A program made the translations under genes and the position numbers. From positions 1-45,504 of the forward strand of contig NZ_RXNR01000033.1 of assembly GCF_003966145.1 (NCBI RefSeq): 45,504 nucleotides of DNA, written 5' to 3'. The DNA is from Lysinibacillus telephonicus. Lineage in GTDB: Bacteria; Bacillota; Bacilli; Bacillales_A; Planococcaceae. The notes below the pieces were generated by a model, which had not been told where the DNA came from, searched no databases, and worked only from the letters and a program-made list of their open reading frames with translations. This document shows positions 29,301-36,871 of the stretch, in pieces; position 1 is the stretch's first letter; each line of letters begins with the position of its first letter.

Positions 29301-29995
29301 TCCCAAATATAATTTTTTTCGCCACTAGTTCCATCAGACTCATACTCACGAATTTCTACATTTGATACTAAATTTCCTATACCCGCAATTACACGGCGAT
29401 TATCTTCGATGAATGGCACTTGTTTGTAATATGGAAATATCAATGAATTGTTCGGTTTTATGCCGGAAAAGAAGTAATCAAAGATCCCTTTTTGAGATTC
29501 TCCATGCGATACCCACGAACTTGACCAATCCAGCATTTGTTCTGTCTTTTCTAAGTCAAAATAAAAATTGTAATACTTTTGTTTCTCATTCGCATTATTC
29601 TTTAATGTCCAAGAAAAAGGGCGCAATAGAAATGAATAGGGTTGTACCTCAAAAGTAGTTTCTTCAAAATGACTGAACTTTGCATTTCCTTTTTTATATG
29701 GATGTTTCATTTTAAGATAAAGGTTGGTATCACTCATAAACGCAGCATTTTCTGTAATCCAGCTTTGCATTTTTACTGGTCCTACTGCTTCGTAACTTTT
29801 ACCTTTATTTATTTCTTCAAATTCCAAGTCTCTTGAAGTTGCTATATTCGGGATTACTTGAGCAGCTACATTATACTTAGGATTATTGTCAATTCTCCCC
29901 GTATAGTCGTTATCCTTCCAAGGAATTCTCGTTGAAAAGTGTTGAACATAGTTTTTTGGTGGTTTAACTTTGTTACCCTTCTCAATCTCGAACAT
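26339..29995 (-). CDS. RecD-like SF1 helicase with C-terminal nuclease-like domain (1218 aa)
   Basis: The N-terminal 290 residues are a domain I do not recognise in detail (RIPWKDNDYTGRIDNNPKYN near the start). A RecD-type helicase follows: Walker A GRAGTGKT (634-641), VIIDESSM (718-725), GDPNQLPPIG (749-758), ALTVHKSQGSGFGKT and YTAFSRQREKL. The C-terminus carries YIPDFTLRYQGKTAYLEHLGML followed by Y..HW..K...Y, which fits the PD-(D/E)XK-related modules that end several helicases. It starts with ATG after GGGGGT. It stands alone between terminators, so it may act as a single-gene system. A defence role is inferred from domain fusion and context only. Confidence 0.8.
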   Translation of the reverse strand: MFEIEKGNKVKPPKNYVQHFSTRIPWKDNDYTGRIDNNPKYNVAAQVIPNIATSRDLEFEEINKGKSYEAVGPVKMQSWITENAAFMSDTNLYLKMKHPYKKGNAKFSHFEETTFEVQPYSFLLRPFSWTLKNNANEKQKYYNFYFDLEKTEQMLDWSSSWVSHGESQKGIFDYFFSGIKPNNSLIFPYYKQVPFIEDNRRVIAGIGNLVSNVEIREYESDGTSGEKNYIWETNAAHSIRDNGNAGFLMPYLEISEYIKKHPEFDVSTVTLFEPAGFRAEFSYAAEWVSYDAAIDVLNQAKMALKNIAKLNLKEVNHEWVNRQLDYVDNQLKSVWNQRGIFPGLGSILSAFGVRYGFDIAHHIDFSENDLITELKLYFSGDKEIGIEKLDDSLADKEDEFTGLLRNENKTRYFELLSRLNLSVEQATHAWDHLKNYAAEIVENPYLLFELTRKEKDEHQITISQIDNAMFVNPLVENKHPLNKPTKMRTEGDKRRFRALVTFVLVQSANRGHTLLSYERVVEEINQLPLDQRTDFQIEKIEGTLEYLQDGELYVDVENTYIKLKEYQEYKQLVVDIVNCRLETTLPSKQNWRKIIDDQFKDLEKNNEENDELARSEKAIALKIIESSKISVLLGRAGTGKTTALGFLASSKDIKAGGVLALTPTGKARVQLENSFKKNKVEAEFMTVAQFLIRSEGFSWNTMAYKLPSKPSTSIAKTVIIDESSMLTEEMFAGILKLVDSHAERIVFIGDPNQLPPIGAGRPFVDLINYLNTAHPDKVATLKTEMRQGTGGDDLSFAQIFSNSESIDKDVIYRIYNNQTDHRLKYIQYTDLDELEKVFFEELVEITEMTSVDDLDGFNKSIGAVKNGNYTNYNTGDHIEDWQVLSPTKFIGTGSYYLNNQIHQKYRQETVESWKKWKWKNKYEPQSVENIVLGDKVISNRNEKRKAWDHTEEYIANGELGILCRAQKNGNYPTSYSFRFGSFKGKVFSYTQNEFGGDNSDSKLELAYALTVHKSQGSGFGKTIVVINGKSSFVTKELLYTAFSRQREKLIVISDLSIQELVQYANDWYSDTKQRYTDLFEVPNIVEIELGKHKRYFEERLIHKTIRGEMVRSKSEVIVANILDKMKIDYSYEEPLVISGKTYIPDFTLRYQGKTAYLEHLGMLGNKSYRKHWDEKRTNYESVGITEKIGNLIITEDGLDGSLDATLIESKIQTWVNNS

Positions 29996-30230
29996 TAACT
30001 CTTACCCCCTATACCTTAGTTAAAAATATTTATTATTACTCTTAATTTGTAAAAATAATCCATACACTCATAATATAGTAATCTATTATAACTATCTATT
30101 AAAAAGTTAGATTCATAACTAAATGCTCATTAGAACGACATTGTTGTTGTTTAATAAATTAAGCAGTTAATAAATAATTATTAAAACAAAAAATGTGATA
30201 ACAAGGCGTATTATTAAGTGAGTCTAATTA

Positions 30231-30273
30231 AAAAAGTAGATCCAAGAGAATTGCTCACTCTTCGAATCTACTT
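30231..30273 (-). terminator. terminator of the 72-aa gene
   Basis: AAGTAGAT (30234-30241) pairs with ATCTACTT (30266-30273), with AAGAG/CTCTT pairing inside. On the minus strand the stem ends in a TTTTTT run. It is directly past the gene at 30284. Confidence 0.75.
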
Positions 30274-30283
30274 CTAGTTTTAT

Positions 30284-30502
30284 CTATTTATCTTCTATAT
30301 GAGGCGAAACTAAAATACAAAGACCGCCTCGTTCCTCTTCGTAATCCCACATTTTCACCCAAGGATAAGTACCATCTGGAAGATAAAATGTTCGTATTTC
30401 TAAGTGTTTAATTGGCGACATATCGCATTCCGTTCCATGTTCTCTTGTTGCAGGGTGAATACCTATTTCTCGACCCGTATCATTAAAGTATTCAAATTTC
30501 AT
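30284..30502 (-). CDS. small hypothetical protein (72 aa)
   Basis: Not recognised. ATG at 30502 after TTGGGAGTG. It is a small, acidic, single-domain protein with many aromatic residues (MKFEYFNDTGREIGIHPATRE at the start; YPWVKMWDYEEE) and no membrane segment. It has its own terminator. It is separated by 150 bp from the next gene on the same strand and is not clearly part of an operon. Confidence 0.7.
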   Translation of the reverse strand: MKFEYFNDTGREIGIHPATREHGTECDMSPIKHLEIRTFYLPDGTYPWVKMWDYEEERGGLCILVSPHIEDK

Positions 30503-30652
30503 TGGTACACACTCCCAATCTATACTAAAACCAAAAATTGTTTTCTATTTACTTTCGTATGTGTCTATTAATTTTTGTTACACTTCTTGCTGCGCTCATT
30601 TTAATGTACAATATATTCTATTGATAAATTTAAATTTAAATTCTTATAGAAA

Positions 30653-30994
30653 TTATTTAGTAGATTTCTTCTTTTTAAATTTTGGCTTCTTGTTACCATA
30701 ATTCTTCTTACTTTTAGGCATATAAGCTGATGTTTTCAATCTTTTCCCTTTTGTTTCCATTTTTAAAACTTCATTTAACCCTTTACCCTCAATATGGCAA
30801 TTCACACAAAATAATTTATTTACTCCTTTCATAGGTTCTTCGGTTGTTCTTCCGCATTTTGTACATCTGTATTGTGTGAAATATTCAAATTGCTTTCTTT
30901 CTGCTTTTTTTCGCGCTTCAGCATCTTTCTTCTGTTTGGCAGTTCGTGGCCGCTCAATGCTACCAGAGACACCCATTTGCCCTTTAAGCCCCAT
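30653..30994 (-). CDS. small basic zinc-ribbon protein (113 aa)
   Basis: Start taken at the ATG at 30994, with AGGTG 6 nt upstream. The middle has C-T-K-C ... C-V-N-C (CTKCGRTTEEPMKGVNKLFC followed by VNC), a four-cysteine zinc ribbon of the kind that binds nucleic acid. The N-terminal coiled, Lys/Arg/Ala-rich segment and the very Lys-rich C-terminus (K-K-N-Y-G-N-K-K-P-K-F-K-K-K-K-S) also suggest nucleic acid binding. The specific function is unknown. Confidence 0.65.
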   Translation of the reverse strand: MGLKGQMGVSGSIERPRTAKQKKDAEARKKAERKQFEYFTQYRCTKCGRTTEEPMKGVNKLFCVNCHIEGKGLNEVLKMETKGKRLKTSAYMPKSKKNYGNKKPKFKKKKSTK

Positions 30995-31035
30995 ACTCTT
31001 CACCTACTTCAACTTGTTGTTCATTTGTATTAAAA

Positions 31036-31533
31036 TTATTGATTTTGTTCAATTTCTTTAACGACAAATCCTTTTTGAATTTCGAACTCAAACTTTCTCA
31101 ATATGTAAGCATATAGGTCGTTGCTAAAACCATATTTAGACCGATTAGATGAAGCATTATATTCTTGTACTTCTAAATATTCATCTGCCAACGATATATC
31201 TTCATTAAAGAATTTATAAACATTTTCGCGAAAATGTGTGTTTATGTATTGATCTAACTTTGTTTCGTCATCTTGATATTTCTCATTTAGATCTCGTCGA
31301 ATTTGCCATTCGTCATCATACAAATAACCTTTTTCATCTTGATGAAAATAGTAATATGGACTGGATTTTTCGGGATAATTGTGACGGTAACTATCTTCGT
31401 AATTTTCAAAATAAGTGTGTTCCACATAATAATTACATGCTTTTTTAATTGCCTGATTAGCATTTTCAGCAAAATGAACTTGTATCCAATCTTCATTTCC
31501 TAAATCAACTGGATAAATTAAAAATACTCTCAT
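31036..31533 (-). CDS. hypothetical protein (165 aa)
   Basis: Not recognised. Start chosen at the ATG at 31533 (MRVFLIYPVD), 10 nt after AGGAGG; a longer frame up to 31581 lacks a ribosome site. It is rich in Tyr, Asp and Glu, with no membrane segment and no known catalytic motif. FLIYPVDLGNEDWIQVHFAE at the N-terminus looks like a small alpha/beta domain. It lies 41 bp upstream of the zinc-ribbon gene on the same strand and may be co-transcribed with it. Confidence 0.65.
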   Translation of the reverse strand: MRVFLIYPVDLGNEDWIQVHFAENANQAIKKACNYYVEHTYFENYEDSYRHNYPEKSSPYYYFHQDEKGYLYDDEWQIRRDLNEKYQDDETKLDQYINTHFRENVYKFFNEDISLADEYLEVQEYNASSNRSKYGFSNDLYAYILRKFEFEIQKGFVVKEIEQNQ

Positions 31534-31748
31534 TAGATATTCTCCTCCTGTACTAAAATAGTTTTTCATTCTAGTAGTCATCTACTCTCATAGCTCTTTT
31601 ACTAGTTATTATCCAATTGCTTTTTCTTCTTAATTACAACATTTAACAATTCTAAAAATTATTATAACATCAGCACTTGTTTGATGACTATAGTCTGTAG
31701 AGTTATTTGTTCATTCTTTTAGTTTTAGACTAAGAGGTGATTGTGACA

Positions 31749-31985
31749 ATGGAACTTAATGAGGCTTTTGGTTATGTACTGAGGAAACTTCGGAAAGATG
31801 CCCAACTATCACAAGAAGATTTAGCACTGAGGTGTGATTTAGATAGAACGTATATTGGGCTTTTAGAAAGAGCACAGCGGCAGCCCACTCTTTCTACAAT
31901 CTTTAAGATTGCTAATGTGTTGGAAATTGCCCCGAGTGATTTAATTAAACAAGTAGAGTACCATATCAATGAGACATTAAATTGA
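31749..31985 (+). CDS. Cro/CI-type helix-turn-helix regulator (78 aa)
   Basis: ATG at 31749, 9 nt after AAGAGGTG; a GTG 12 bp earlier is less likely. Nearly the whole protein is an HTH_3 domain (LRKLRKDAQLSQEDLALRCD, DRTYIGLLERAQRQPTLSTI, ANVLEIAPSDL). The size and the ERAQRQPTLSTI pattern resemble controller proteins of restriction-modification systems and short phage-type regulators. It is on the plus strand, divergent from the hypothetical gene at 31533 (which starts 216 bp away) and convergent with the SIR2-like gene. It may control this cluster; no operator pair is evident. Confidence 0.85.
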   Translation: MELNEAFGYVLRKLRKDAQLSQEDLALRCDLDRTYIGLLERAQRQPTLSTIFKIANVLEIAPSDLIKQVEYHINETLN

Positions 31986-32035
31986 ACAGTTTTAGAGATT
32001 GCCAATTTGCTATACAGTAAAGTGTTAAATAAAAA

Positions 32036-32105
32036 GAACCATCCTTTGATGGTTCACTTGTTTAACAATCATGACCGATTGTTATTAATCGTTATTCAAT
32101 AACGG
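32036..32105. terminator. hairpins between convergent genes
   Basis: GAACCATC (32036-32043) pairs with GATGGTTC (32048-32055), followed on the plus strand by ACTTGTTT. AACAATC/GATTGTT (32063-32082) and CGTTATTCAATAACG (about 32089-32103) follow. Together they probably end the HTH transcript and the opposing SIR2-like transcript. Confidence 0.5.
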
Positions 32106-32156
32106 CTAGTTAGTGGAATAAGATTTGTATATTTCTGAACAATCTCTTAGTTGTTT

Positions 32157-33203
32157 TTACTTGTATGGATGATCAAGCATGCTTAGTGTTCTTCTTTTTT
32201 CATCTTCCTCAATAATTAACTTATAAGTAACTTTATCAATATCGGAAAAATTCATATTCTGTTTAAATCCCTTTTCTGAATCAAGCCAAATACAATTCAT
32301 TAGCCTATCAAATGTTGCTTCACAACTTCGTCTCGGACAACGTCCCAATGTAGAATCAAAAAAACTTGTATGATATGAATAATGATGAGTATGAATAAAC
32401 TCGTTCCACGATTCAATTACAGTATCTTCATCTCGAATATCAATTATTTCAATTTCTTCAAGCTTTCTATCATTGATTGAGCCCCATGCCTTTTTCAACA
32501 TAGTAATTGCTTCAACATCGCTCTTTGGTGCACTATAGCCAAAAATTGTGATCATATATGCTTGTTCTAAAGCATTACTTAAAGACTTCCATGATTTTTT
32601 AATAGCAACATCACTGCTATAATCCTTCTTTTTAACTGGATATAACAGTTTCATTGGTTTAAGTGGCTCACCACATTTACAAGGCATCCCAACATTCCCC
32701 ATGACATTATCATTTTCACAAAAACCAACAGCCACATTTCCATGTAGAAAAGCAACATTAGGAATATTTTTTGTATAGCGTTGAGCACGTGCGATAGCTT
32801 GAACTAGAAGTGGATCCCAATTAAATGTTGCAATTATATCCTTTTCCGTAAGACTCATAATCAAAAAATCATAAATAGTTGGATCATCTGGCAACTTATA
32901 TCCACTCATATATTCTTGAATAACTTCTTCTAATTCAGATTTCACTTCGAAACATTTAGGATCATCTACACTACGTTCATCCAATTCCATATAAATATCT
33001 TCAAGATTATTAGATATCGTTTGAATAGATACTTTCTCGATAATATTTGACAACCCTAGTTTTTCTACAAATCCACTCATTGCAGATATTTTCTTTCCGT
33101 TTTTGTCCCCATTTGGGATAGTTGCACAACTTGCTCCTGCTCCTAAAATTACCACATGAGGTCTTTGTTTCATAGATCTTTCATATTTATGAAAATTATC
33201 CAC
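32157..33203 (-). CDS. SIR2-like (sirtuin-fold) protein, likely NAD-using effector (348 aa)
   Basis: Start taken at the GTG at 33203, with GGGAG 8 nt upstream; a longer frame begins with TTG at 33248. SIR2-fold marks, counted from the GTG: VVILGAGAS (17-25, NAD-binding), ATFNWD (125-130, matching the TTNYD motif), LHG (153-155, catalytic His154), Cys residues 162, 175 and 177 in a ribbon-like patch, and ITIFGYSAPKSD (218-229). The C-terminal ~100 residues are not recognised. Sirtuin-fold domains in defence systems (Thoeris, DSR, SIR2-pAgo) deplete NAD+ on infection. This one stands alone, so a single-gene NADase effector is possible; a deacetylase or other NAD enzyme is the alternative. Confidence 0.75.
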   Translation of the reverse strand: MDNFHKYERSMKQRPHVVILGAGASCATIPNGDKNGKKISAMSGFVEKLGLSNIIEKVSIQTISNNLEDIYMELDERSVDDPKCFEVKSELEEVIQEYMSGYKLPDDPTIYDFLIMSLTEKDIIATFNWDPLLVQAIARAQRYTKNIPNVAFLHGNVAVGFCENDNVMGNVGMPCKCGEPLKPMKLLYPVKKKDYSSDVAIKKSWKSLSNALEQAYMITIFGYSAPKSDVEAITMLKKAWGSINDRKLEEIEIIDIRDEDTVIESWNEFIHTHHYSYHTSFFDSTLGRCPRRSCEATFDRLMNCIWLDSEKGFKQNMNFSDIDKVTYKLIIEEDEKRRTLSMLDHPYK

Positions 33204-33423
33204 ATTAATATCTCCCATCATACTGCACCACTGATTATTGAAGATCAATAATTTATATTGTTGGTATTCACTTTTTGAAAAAAGATAGCTACTAATTCAA
33301 TCTTGTTCCCCACCACAAGCTTACCGCCATCAAGACATATCCCCTATCCGTTTCACTATTATAAAGCACTCTGAACGGAGTGATTTTTGCTTTTACTTGG
33401 GTTCAACAAAACTAGTAATACCA

Positions 33424-33783
33424 TCATTCTTCGCTTTTTTTATAAGTAGTCACAGGACCAGACTTTTCTACACGATCCCATCCTTTCCAAACTTTTTTAT
33501 TATAGCGGTCAACACGTTTTTTTTCCCATTTCTTATTTTCTTTTGACATGCCAAGTTGGGGTTCTTCCTTTTTAGGCTGGAACTTCTTTCTGTTTTGAAA
33601 CTTCTTCTTTGGCGTAGGCTCTGTTTTTATATTGTTTAGCGCTTTTAGTTCAGCTTCTTTTTTCTTTTTTTCTCTTTCGATACGAGCTGGATCATTAGCT
33701 TTTTCTCTATTTTTGCGTCTTCGCTCTTCTAATTTTTTCTTATTACGTTCTGCAGCTCTTTTCTTTCTTTCATCTACATCCAT
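33424..33783 (-). CDS. Lys/Arg-rich hypothetical protein (119 aa)
   Basis: ATG at 33783 after GGGGG at 9 nt. Highly charged: the first 50 residues are an Arg/Lys/Glu coiled coil (E-E-R-R-R-K-N-R-E-K), followed by a basic linker and a WEKKRVDRYNKKVWKGWDRV segment. No fold is recognised. It shares its basic, low-complexity style with the zinc-ribbon protein at 30653-30994. It could bind nucleic acid. Composition makes family assignment unreliable. Confidence 0.6.
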   Translation of the reverse strand: MDVDERKKRAAERNKKKLEERRRKNREKANDPARIEREKKKKEAELKALNNIKTEPTPKKKFQNRKKFQPKKEEPQLGMSKENKKWEKKRVDRYNKKVWKGWDRVEKSGPVTTYKKSEE

Positions 33784-34014
33784 CAATATGACCCCCTATC
33801 AACAGAAAGGAAGCTTTTAAGTTTCCTTACTTACATTTATTTTACCATCTCAACACTAAATCTCTAAAACGTAAAATACATTTCTAGTAATTTGAGATGT
33901 TGACAGAGAGTTTTTTTAGAAATTAAAGTTAGATTGTTCTATCTTTATGTTTACCTCTTAAGAGGAATGGATGGATTTTTTACAGGCAGTTGGTACCTAT
34001 CCAGTTTTCTAAAA

Positions 34015-34312
34015 TTATTCTACTTCAATAATTTGCGCATTTGTAATCTCACAATGATCACATACCTGGTGCCCAATACATAATAGCTTCTGGTTGAGGA
34101 AGGGTTACTTTACTTTTACTAATGAAATAGCCACTTATCCAGAAAAAACTTATATCCACATTGATAATACCCTTCCCATAAAATTTATTACAGTAAATAT
34201 TTCCATCTAGCTAAACTGACCCATTAGCCATCCATGAATCAAAACTTAACCACAAAGAATGAAAGAGCATTACGTCTCTTCCTGGTAGTTTAATGTGTAA
34301 TCCTTCACAATC
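34015..34312 (-). pseudogene. decayed gene fragment
   Basis: A minus-strand frame encodes GLHIKLPGRDVMLFHSLWLS ... MANGSV, then a stop TAG, then in the same frame LDGNIYCNKFYGKG ... IMYWAPGM. Homology-like sequence seems to continue one frame over as VCDHCEITNAQIIEVE and a final stop at 34015. There is no start codon. An in-frame stop and a frameshift in otherwise protein-like sequence indicate a pseudogene of unknown family. Confidence 0.5.
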
Positions 34313-34342
34313 TCAATTGCATTATATATAACTATGTATATA

Positions 34343-34367
34343 CTTTCCTTTCCTTTCCTTTCCTTTC
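34343..34367. repeat. CTTTC pentamer repeat, 5 copies
   Basis: Five perfect tandem copies of CTTTC, followed by CTC. It lies in non-coding sequence between two remnants, so no phase-variable gene is affected. Confidence 0.9.
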
Positions 34368-34524
34368 CTCAACAATATGGCCCTAAAACGCAAAAAGGGC
34401 CAATCCTTTTATTCCAGGAAAGCGCCCGATTATGAAAGAGCATTTTCTAGTGCAGAGTATCGTTGTACTATGCAACATAATTTTTAACTCTTATTTAACA
34501 TATTTTCTTTCAGATTAATTATTT

Positions 34525-34713
34525 CTATACACAATTTAACTTCGTGTCTTCTACTTTGACAAACTTAGAATCAATATTCTCAATAGGTACACCCATATTT
34601 GGTGAATTAATATCATAAATATCACCTTTTACAAATACACTTCTGCTATATTGACGATCTCCTTTACAGAAATACCAAGTATACCGTCCCCTACCCTTCC
34701 AATTTATTACTTG
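34525..34713 (-). pseudogene. C-terminal gene fragment
   Basis: An open minus-strand frame of about 62 codons without a start: QVINWKGRGRYTWYFCKGD ... SVFVKGDIYDINSPNMGV ... ending KVEDTKLNCV and a stop at 34525. Protein-like composition but no ribosome site. The family is unknown. Confidence 0.4.
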
Positions 34714-34830
34714 TTAAATAAAACTACCTATAAGAAAATAAATCTAGTGAATTCCTTTTATGTACCATAGGGTACTTAGAATAGAGTCACTATTTCAATT
34801 GATTTGACAATGATCTAAGGAGGAGTTTTT

Positions 34831-35313
34831 ATGCTAGAATACATTTTTAATATTTTTATTACATTATTAATTATTTTTCCCTTGACCATTTTCATCCATG
34901 AATTGGGTCATGCGTTTTTCTTGAAAATATTTAAGATTCCCTTTAATAAGATTATATTAGGGATTGGAAAAGAGCTTTTTTCAATAAATAAAATACAGAT
35001 AAATACATACTATTTTTTAGGCGGGGGATGTGACTATTCATTAACCAATAGGGTCCATTGGTTTAAATATTTCCTTTTCTCTTTTGGAGGTATCTTATTT
35101 AATATTATTTCTGTTTGCCTAGTATACTATTTTTCAAAGGATATATTATTTCACTCTGATTCTTTTTTATCAAACATATCTTTGTTGTTCATATTAATTT
35201 CTTCTGTTTCTATTTTAAATATTTTACCTTTGAGATTTACAATATTCGGTAAAAAGATGACTTTCGACGGGTATAATATGTTTGTTCAACCCCAAAATAA
35301 AGCATTAAAATAG
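34831..35313 (+). CDS. M50-type (site-2-protease-like) membrane metalloprotease (160 aa)
   Basis: AAGGAGGA 7 nt before the ATG. Four hydrophobic segments are visible (about 5-22, 76-98, 112-130 and part of 20-35). HELGH (23-27) supplies the zinc-binding His and the catalytic Glu in the first membrane segment, and ILPLRF...TFDGYNMF near the C-terminus (about 135-152) matches the third-ligand Asp motif of M50 proteases. At 160 residues it is a minimal version without PDZ or CBS domains. In the island it stands alone; such proteases usually cleave anti-sigma factors or process peptides. No partner is visible here. Confidence 0.8.
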   Translation: MLEYIFNIFITLLIIFPLTIFIHELGHAFFLKIFKIPFNKIILGIGKELFSINKIQINTYYFLGGGCDYSLTNRVHWFKYFLFSFGGILFNIISVCLVYYFSKDILFHSDSFLSNISLLFILISSVSILNILPLRFTIFGKKMTFDGYNMFVQPQNKALK

Positions 35314-35319
35314 GTACTA

Positions 35320-35356
35320 ACAGAAGCACTGGTATTGATCTGTGCTTCTGTTTTTA
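35320..35356 (+). terminator. terminator of the M50-type protease gene
   Basis: ACAGAAGCAC (35320-35329) pairs perfectly with GTGCTTCTGT (35342-35351), followed by TTTTTAT. It begins 7 bp past the stop codon. Confidence 0.88.
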
Positions 35357-35578
35357 TCCAATTTGTTCCGTTTGTTCAAACATAAAAATACAGAGACCAT
35401 TATTCAATCTCTGCATCATTATTATTTATTTCAATCCTCGCGACCGCCTAGTAATCCGTCACTATATTTACCTAATACTATATAGCAAATTAAACGCTTA
35501 TATAAATCAAAGCAGTTATACATTATTCCGTGTGTATGATTTTATACTTGCTATTTTTTATAGAGATAATCAACATCA

Positions 35579-36871
35579 TCATATATTTTCATTCTTTTTC
35601 CCACGTGAATATGGCTCTTTTTCTTTCCACTTCAGACCTTCTCTTGTATAGTAATGCTGCCCATGCCCCTTTACATTATGTTCCCTAGGAGAAGCGTGGG
35701 TAGAACAATTTTTATTAGCTCTTTCATTCGTACTACTTTTTATTTCTATCGAATCATTATCAATTAGACTTGGTCCCGATTCCGAACCCCTTCCAAATAA
35801 CTTGTTCGCAAATACTCTACCCGCAGCGGCTTTAACTGGAGGAGAGGTTAATATTTTCCCACCTACATCCAGCACCATTTCAGTACGAGAAGTATATCCA
35901 AAGAAATTTGCTGCCATTTTTGTAAAGTCATTCAGTATTGATTTGTTAACTTTTTTATTTCCCTTTCCATTTATAATTTCAGTTGAAGCTTTAGTATTTT
36001 TTCTGGATACTTCTTCGAGTTTTTTCTTTTCTACTTTTGCCGTGGTCATAGGATTCAAATAATTTTCTGGTATATTTGGTAATTCAGAAGCTTTTTTACA
36101 GAACTCATCCCAGCTAGACCGATTTTCTATTTTACCTTGAAGTTTAGATAACTTATCTCTTATTCTATCGCGATTTTCTTTACTGGCAACAAACGGTCTA
36201 TCTTCTGAATCAGCAGGGGTAATATCATCGCTTACATATTTAAGATAATCCATCATAAGCCTATTAATTTCTTGTTTATTCCACTCAGATTTAATAGGCT
36301 TCTTCTTAGGATGTACTTGTTTAAGGTGTTCAAACTTCTCTCGTTGCTTGGCAGTAAGCATTTTTAACCCTTCTTCAGTTGTCAGAATACCATCCATATC
36401 AACCATAGGTATATCATATCTACTATTTACAATTTTGCTCCACTGTTCTAAAACATATGTACTACCCCCGCATTTAATATCTGGTCCAGGGATAGCTTCA
36501 TATTTATCACCATTATTAATGATATGCAATAAATCTGCCTTTGAAGTTGAATCAGGATTAATAATTGTCATTAATACATTTCCCTTGTTTTTTAACGCAT
36601 TATATTCAATACATGCCAGCCATTCTGCAAATTTACCTCTGAAAAGGCTCAAATTATTATCCCTAATTGCTCCTATACTTGATGCCATACTTTGAGGCTT
36701 TTTTAACATTGAATCAATAGCAGCCTCAGAATATCTGCTATTAGTTGCATATCTTTTTATTGCATCTTTAACGCATGTATGAAATTCATTTGGTATAACA
36801 TACTCATAATTAAGTATCTCCAATAAATATTCACGTTGACCTATATTAATATCCAGTTTAATCACCCGCAT
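35579..36871 (-). CDS. hypothetical protein with PD-(D/E)XK-like motif (430 aa)
   Basis: Not recognised as a named family. Residues 79-135 carry a nuclease-like pattern: G-K-F-A-E-W (Glu83), NPDSTSKAD (Asp113) and EAIPGPDIKCGG with D131-I-K133, spaced as in a PD-(D/E)XK core. The middle (190-300) is Lys/Glu-rich and helical. The C-terminus (395-430) has HNVKGHGQHYYTREG...WKEKEPYSRG, a His/Tyr-rich basic tail. The ATG at 36871 has no good ribosome site. Codon use is like its neighbours. A DNase or restriction-type function is an inference; a structural or toxin role remains possible. Confidence 0.6.
   Translation of the reverse strand: MRVIKLDINIGQREYLLEILNYEYVIPNEFHTCVKDAIKRYATNSRYSEAAIDSMLKKPQSMASSIGAIRDNNLSLFRGKFAEWLACIEYNALKNKGNVLMTIINPDSTSKADLLHIINNGDKYEAIPGPDIKCGGSTYVLEQWSKIVNSRYDIPMVDMDGILTTEEGLKMLTAKQREKFEHLKQVHPKKKPIKSEWNKQEINRLMMDYLKYVSDDITPADSEDRPFVASKENRDRIRDKLSKLQGKIENRSSWDEFCKKASELPNIPENYLNPMTTAKVEKKKLEEVSRKNTKASTEIINGKGNKKVNKSILNDFTKMAANFFGYTSRTEMVLDVGGKILTSPPVKAAAGRVFANKLFGRGSESGPSLIDNDSIEIKSSTNERANKNCSTHASPREHNVKGHGQHYYTREGLKWKEKEPYSRGKKNENI

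Larger units (their letters stand above)
33830..34830. other. 1-kb gap with decayed genes and a microsatellite
   Basis: No intact gene. It contains two minus-strand remnants (listed separately) and the CTTTC repeat at 34343-34367. The rest is AT-rich. The density of remnants marks it as a graveyard of older cargo. Confidence 0.6.

Noticed and set aside
34343-34367. CRISPR-like or phase-variable repeat
   Set aside because: Five pure CTTTC units without spacers, in non-coding sequence with no gene whose frame or promoter it would change.
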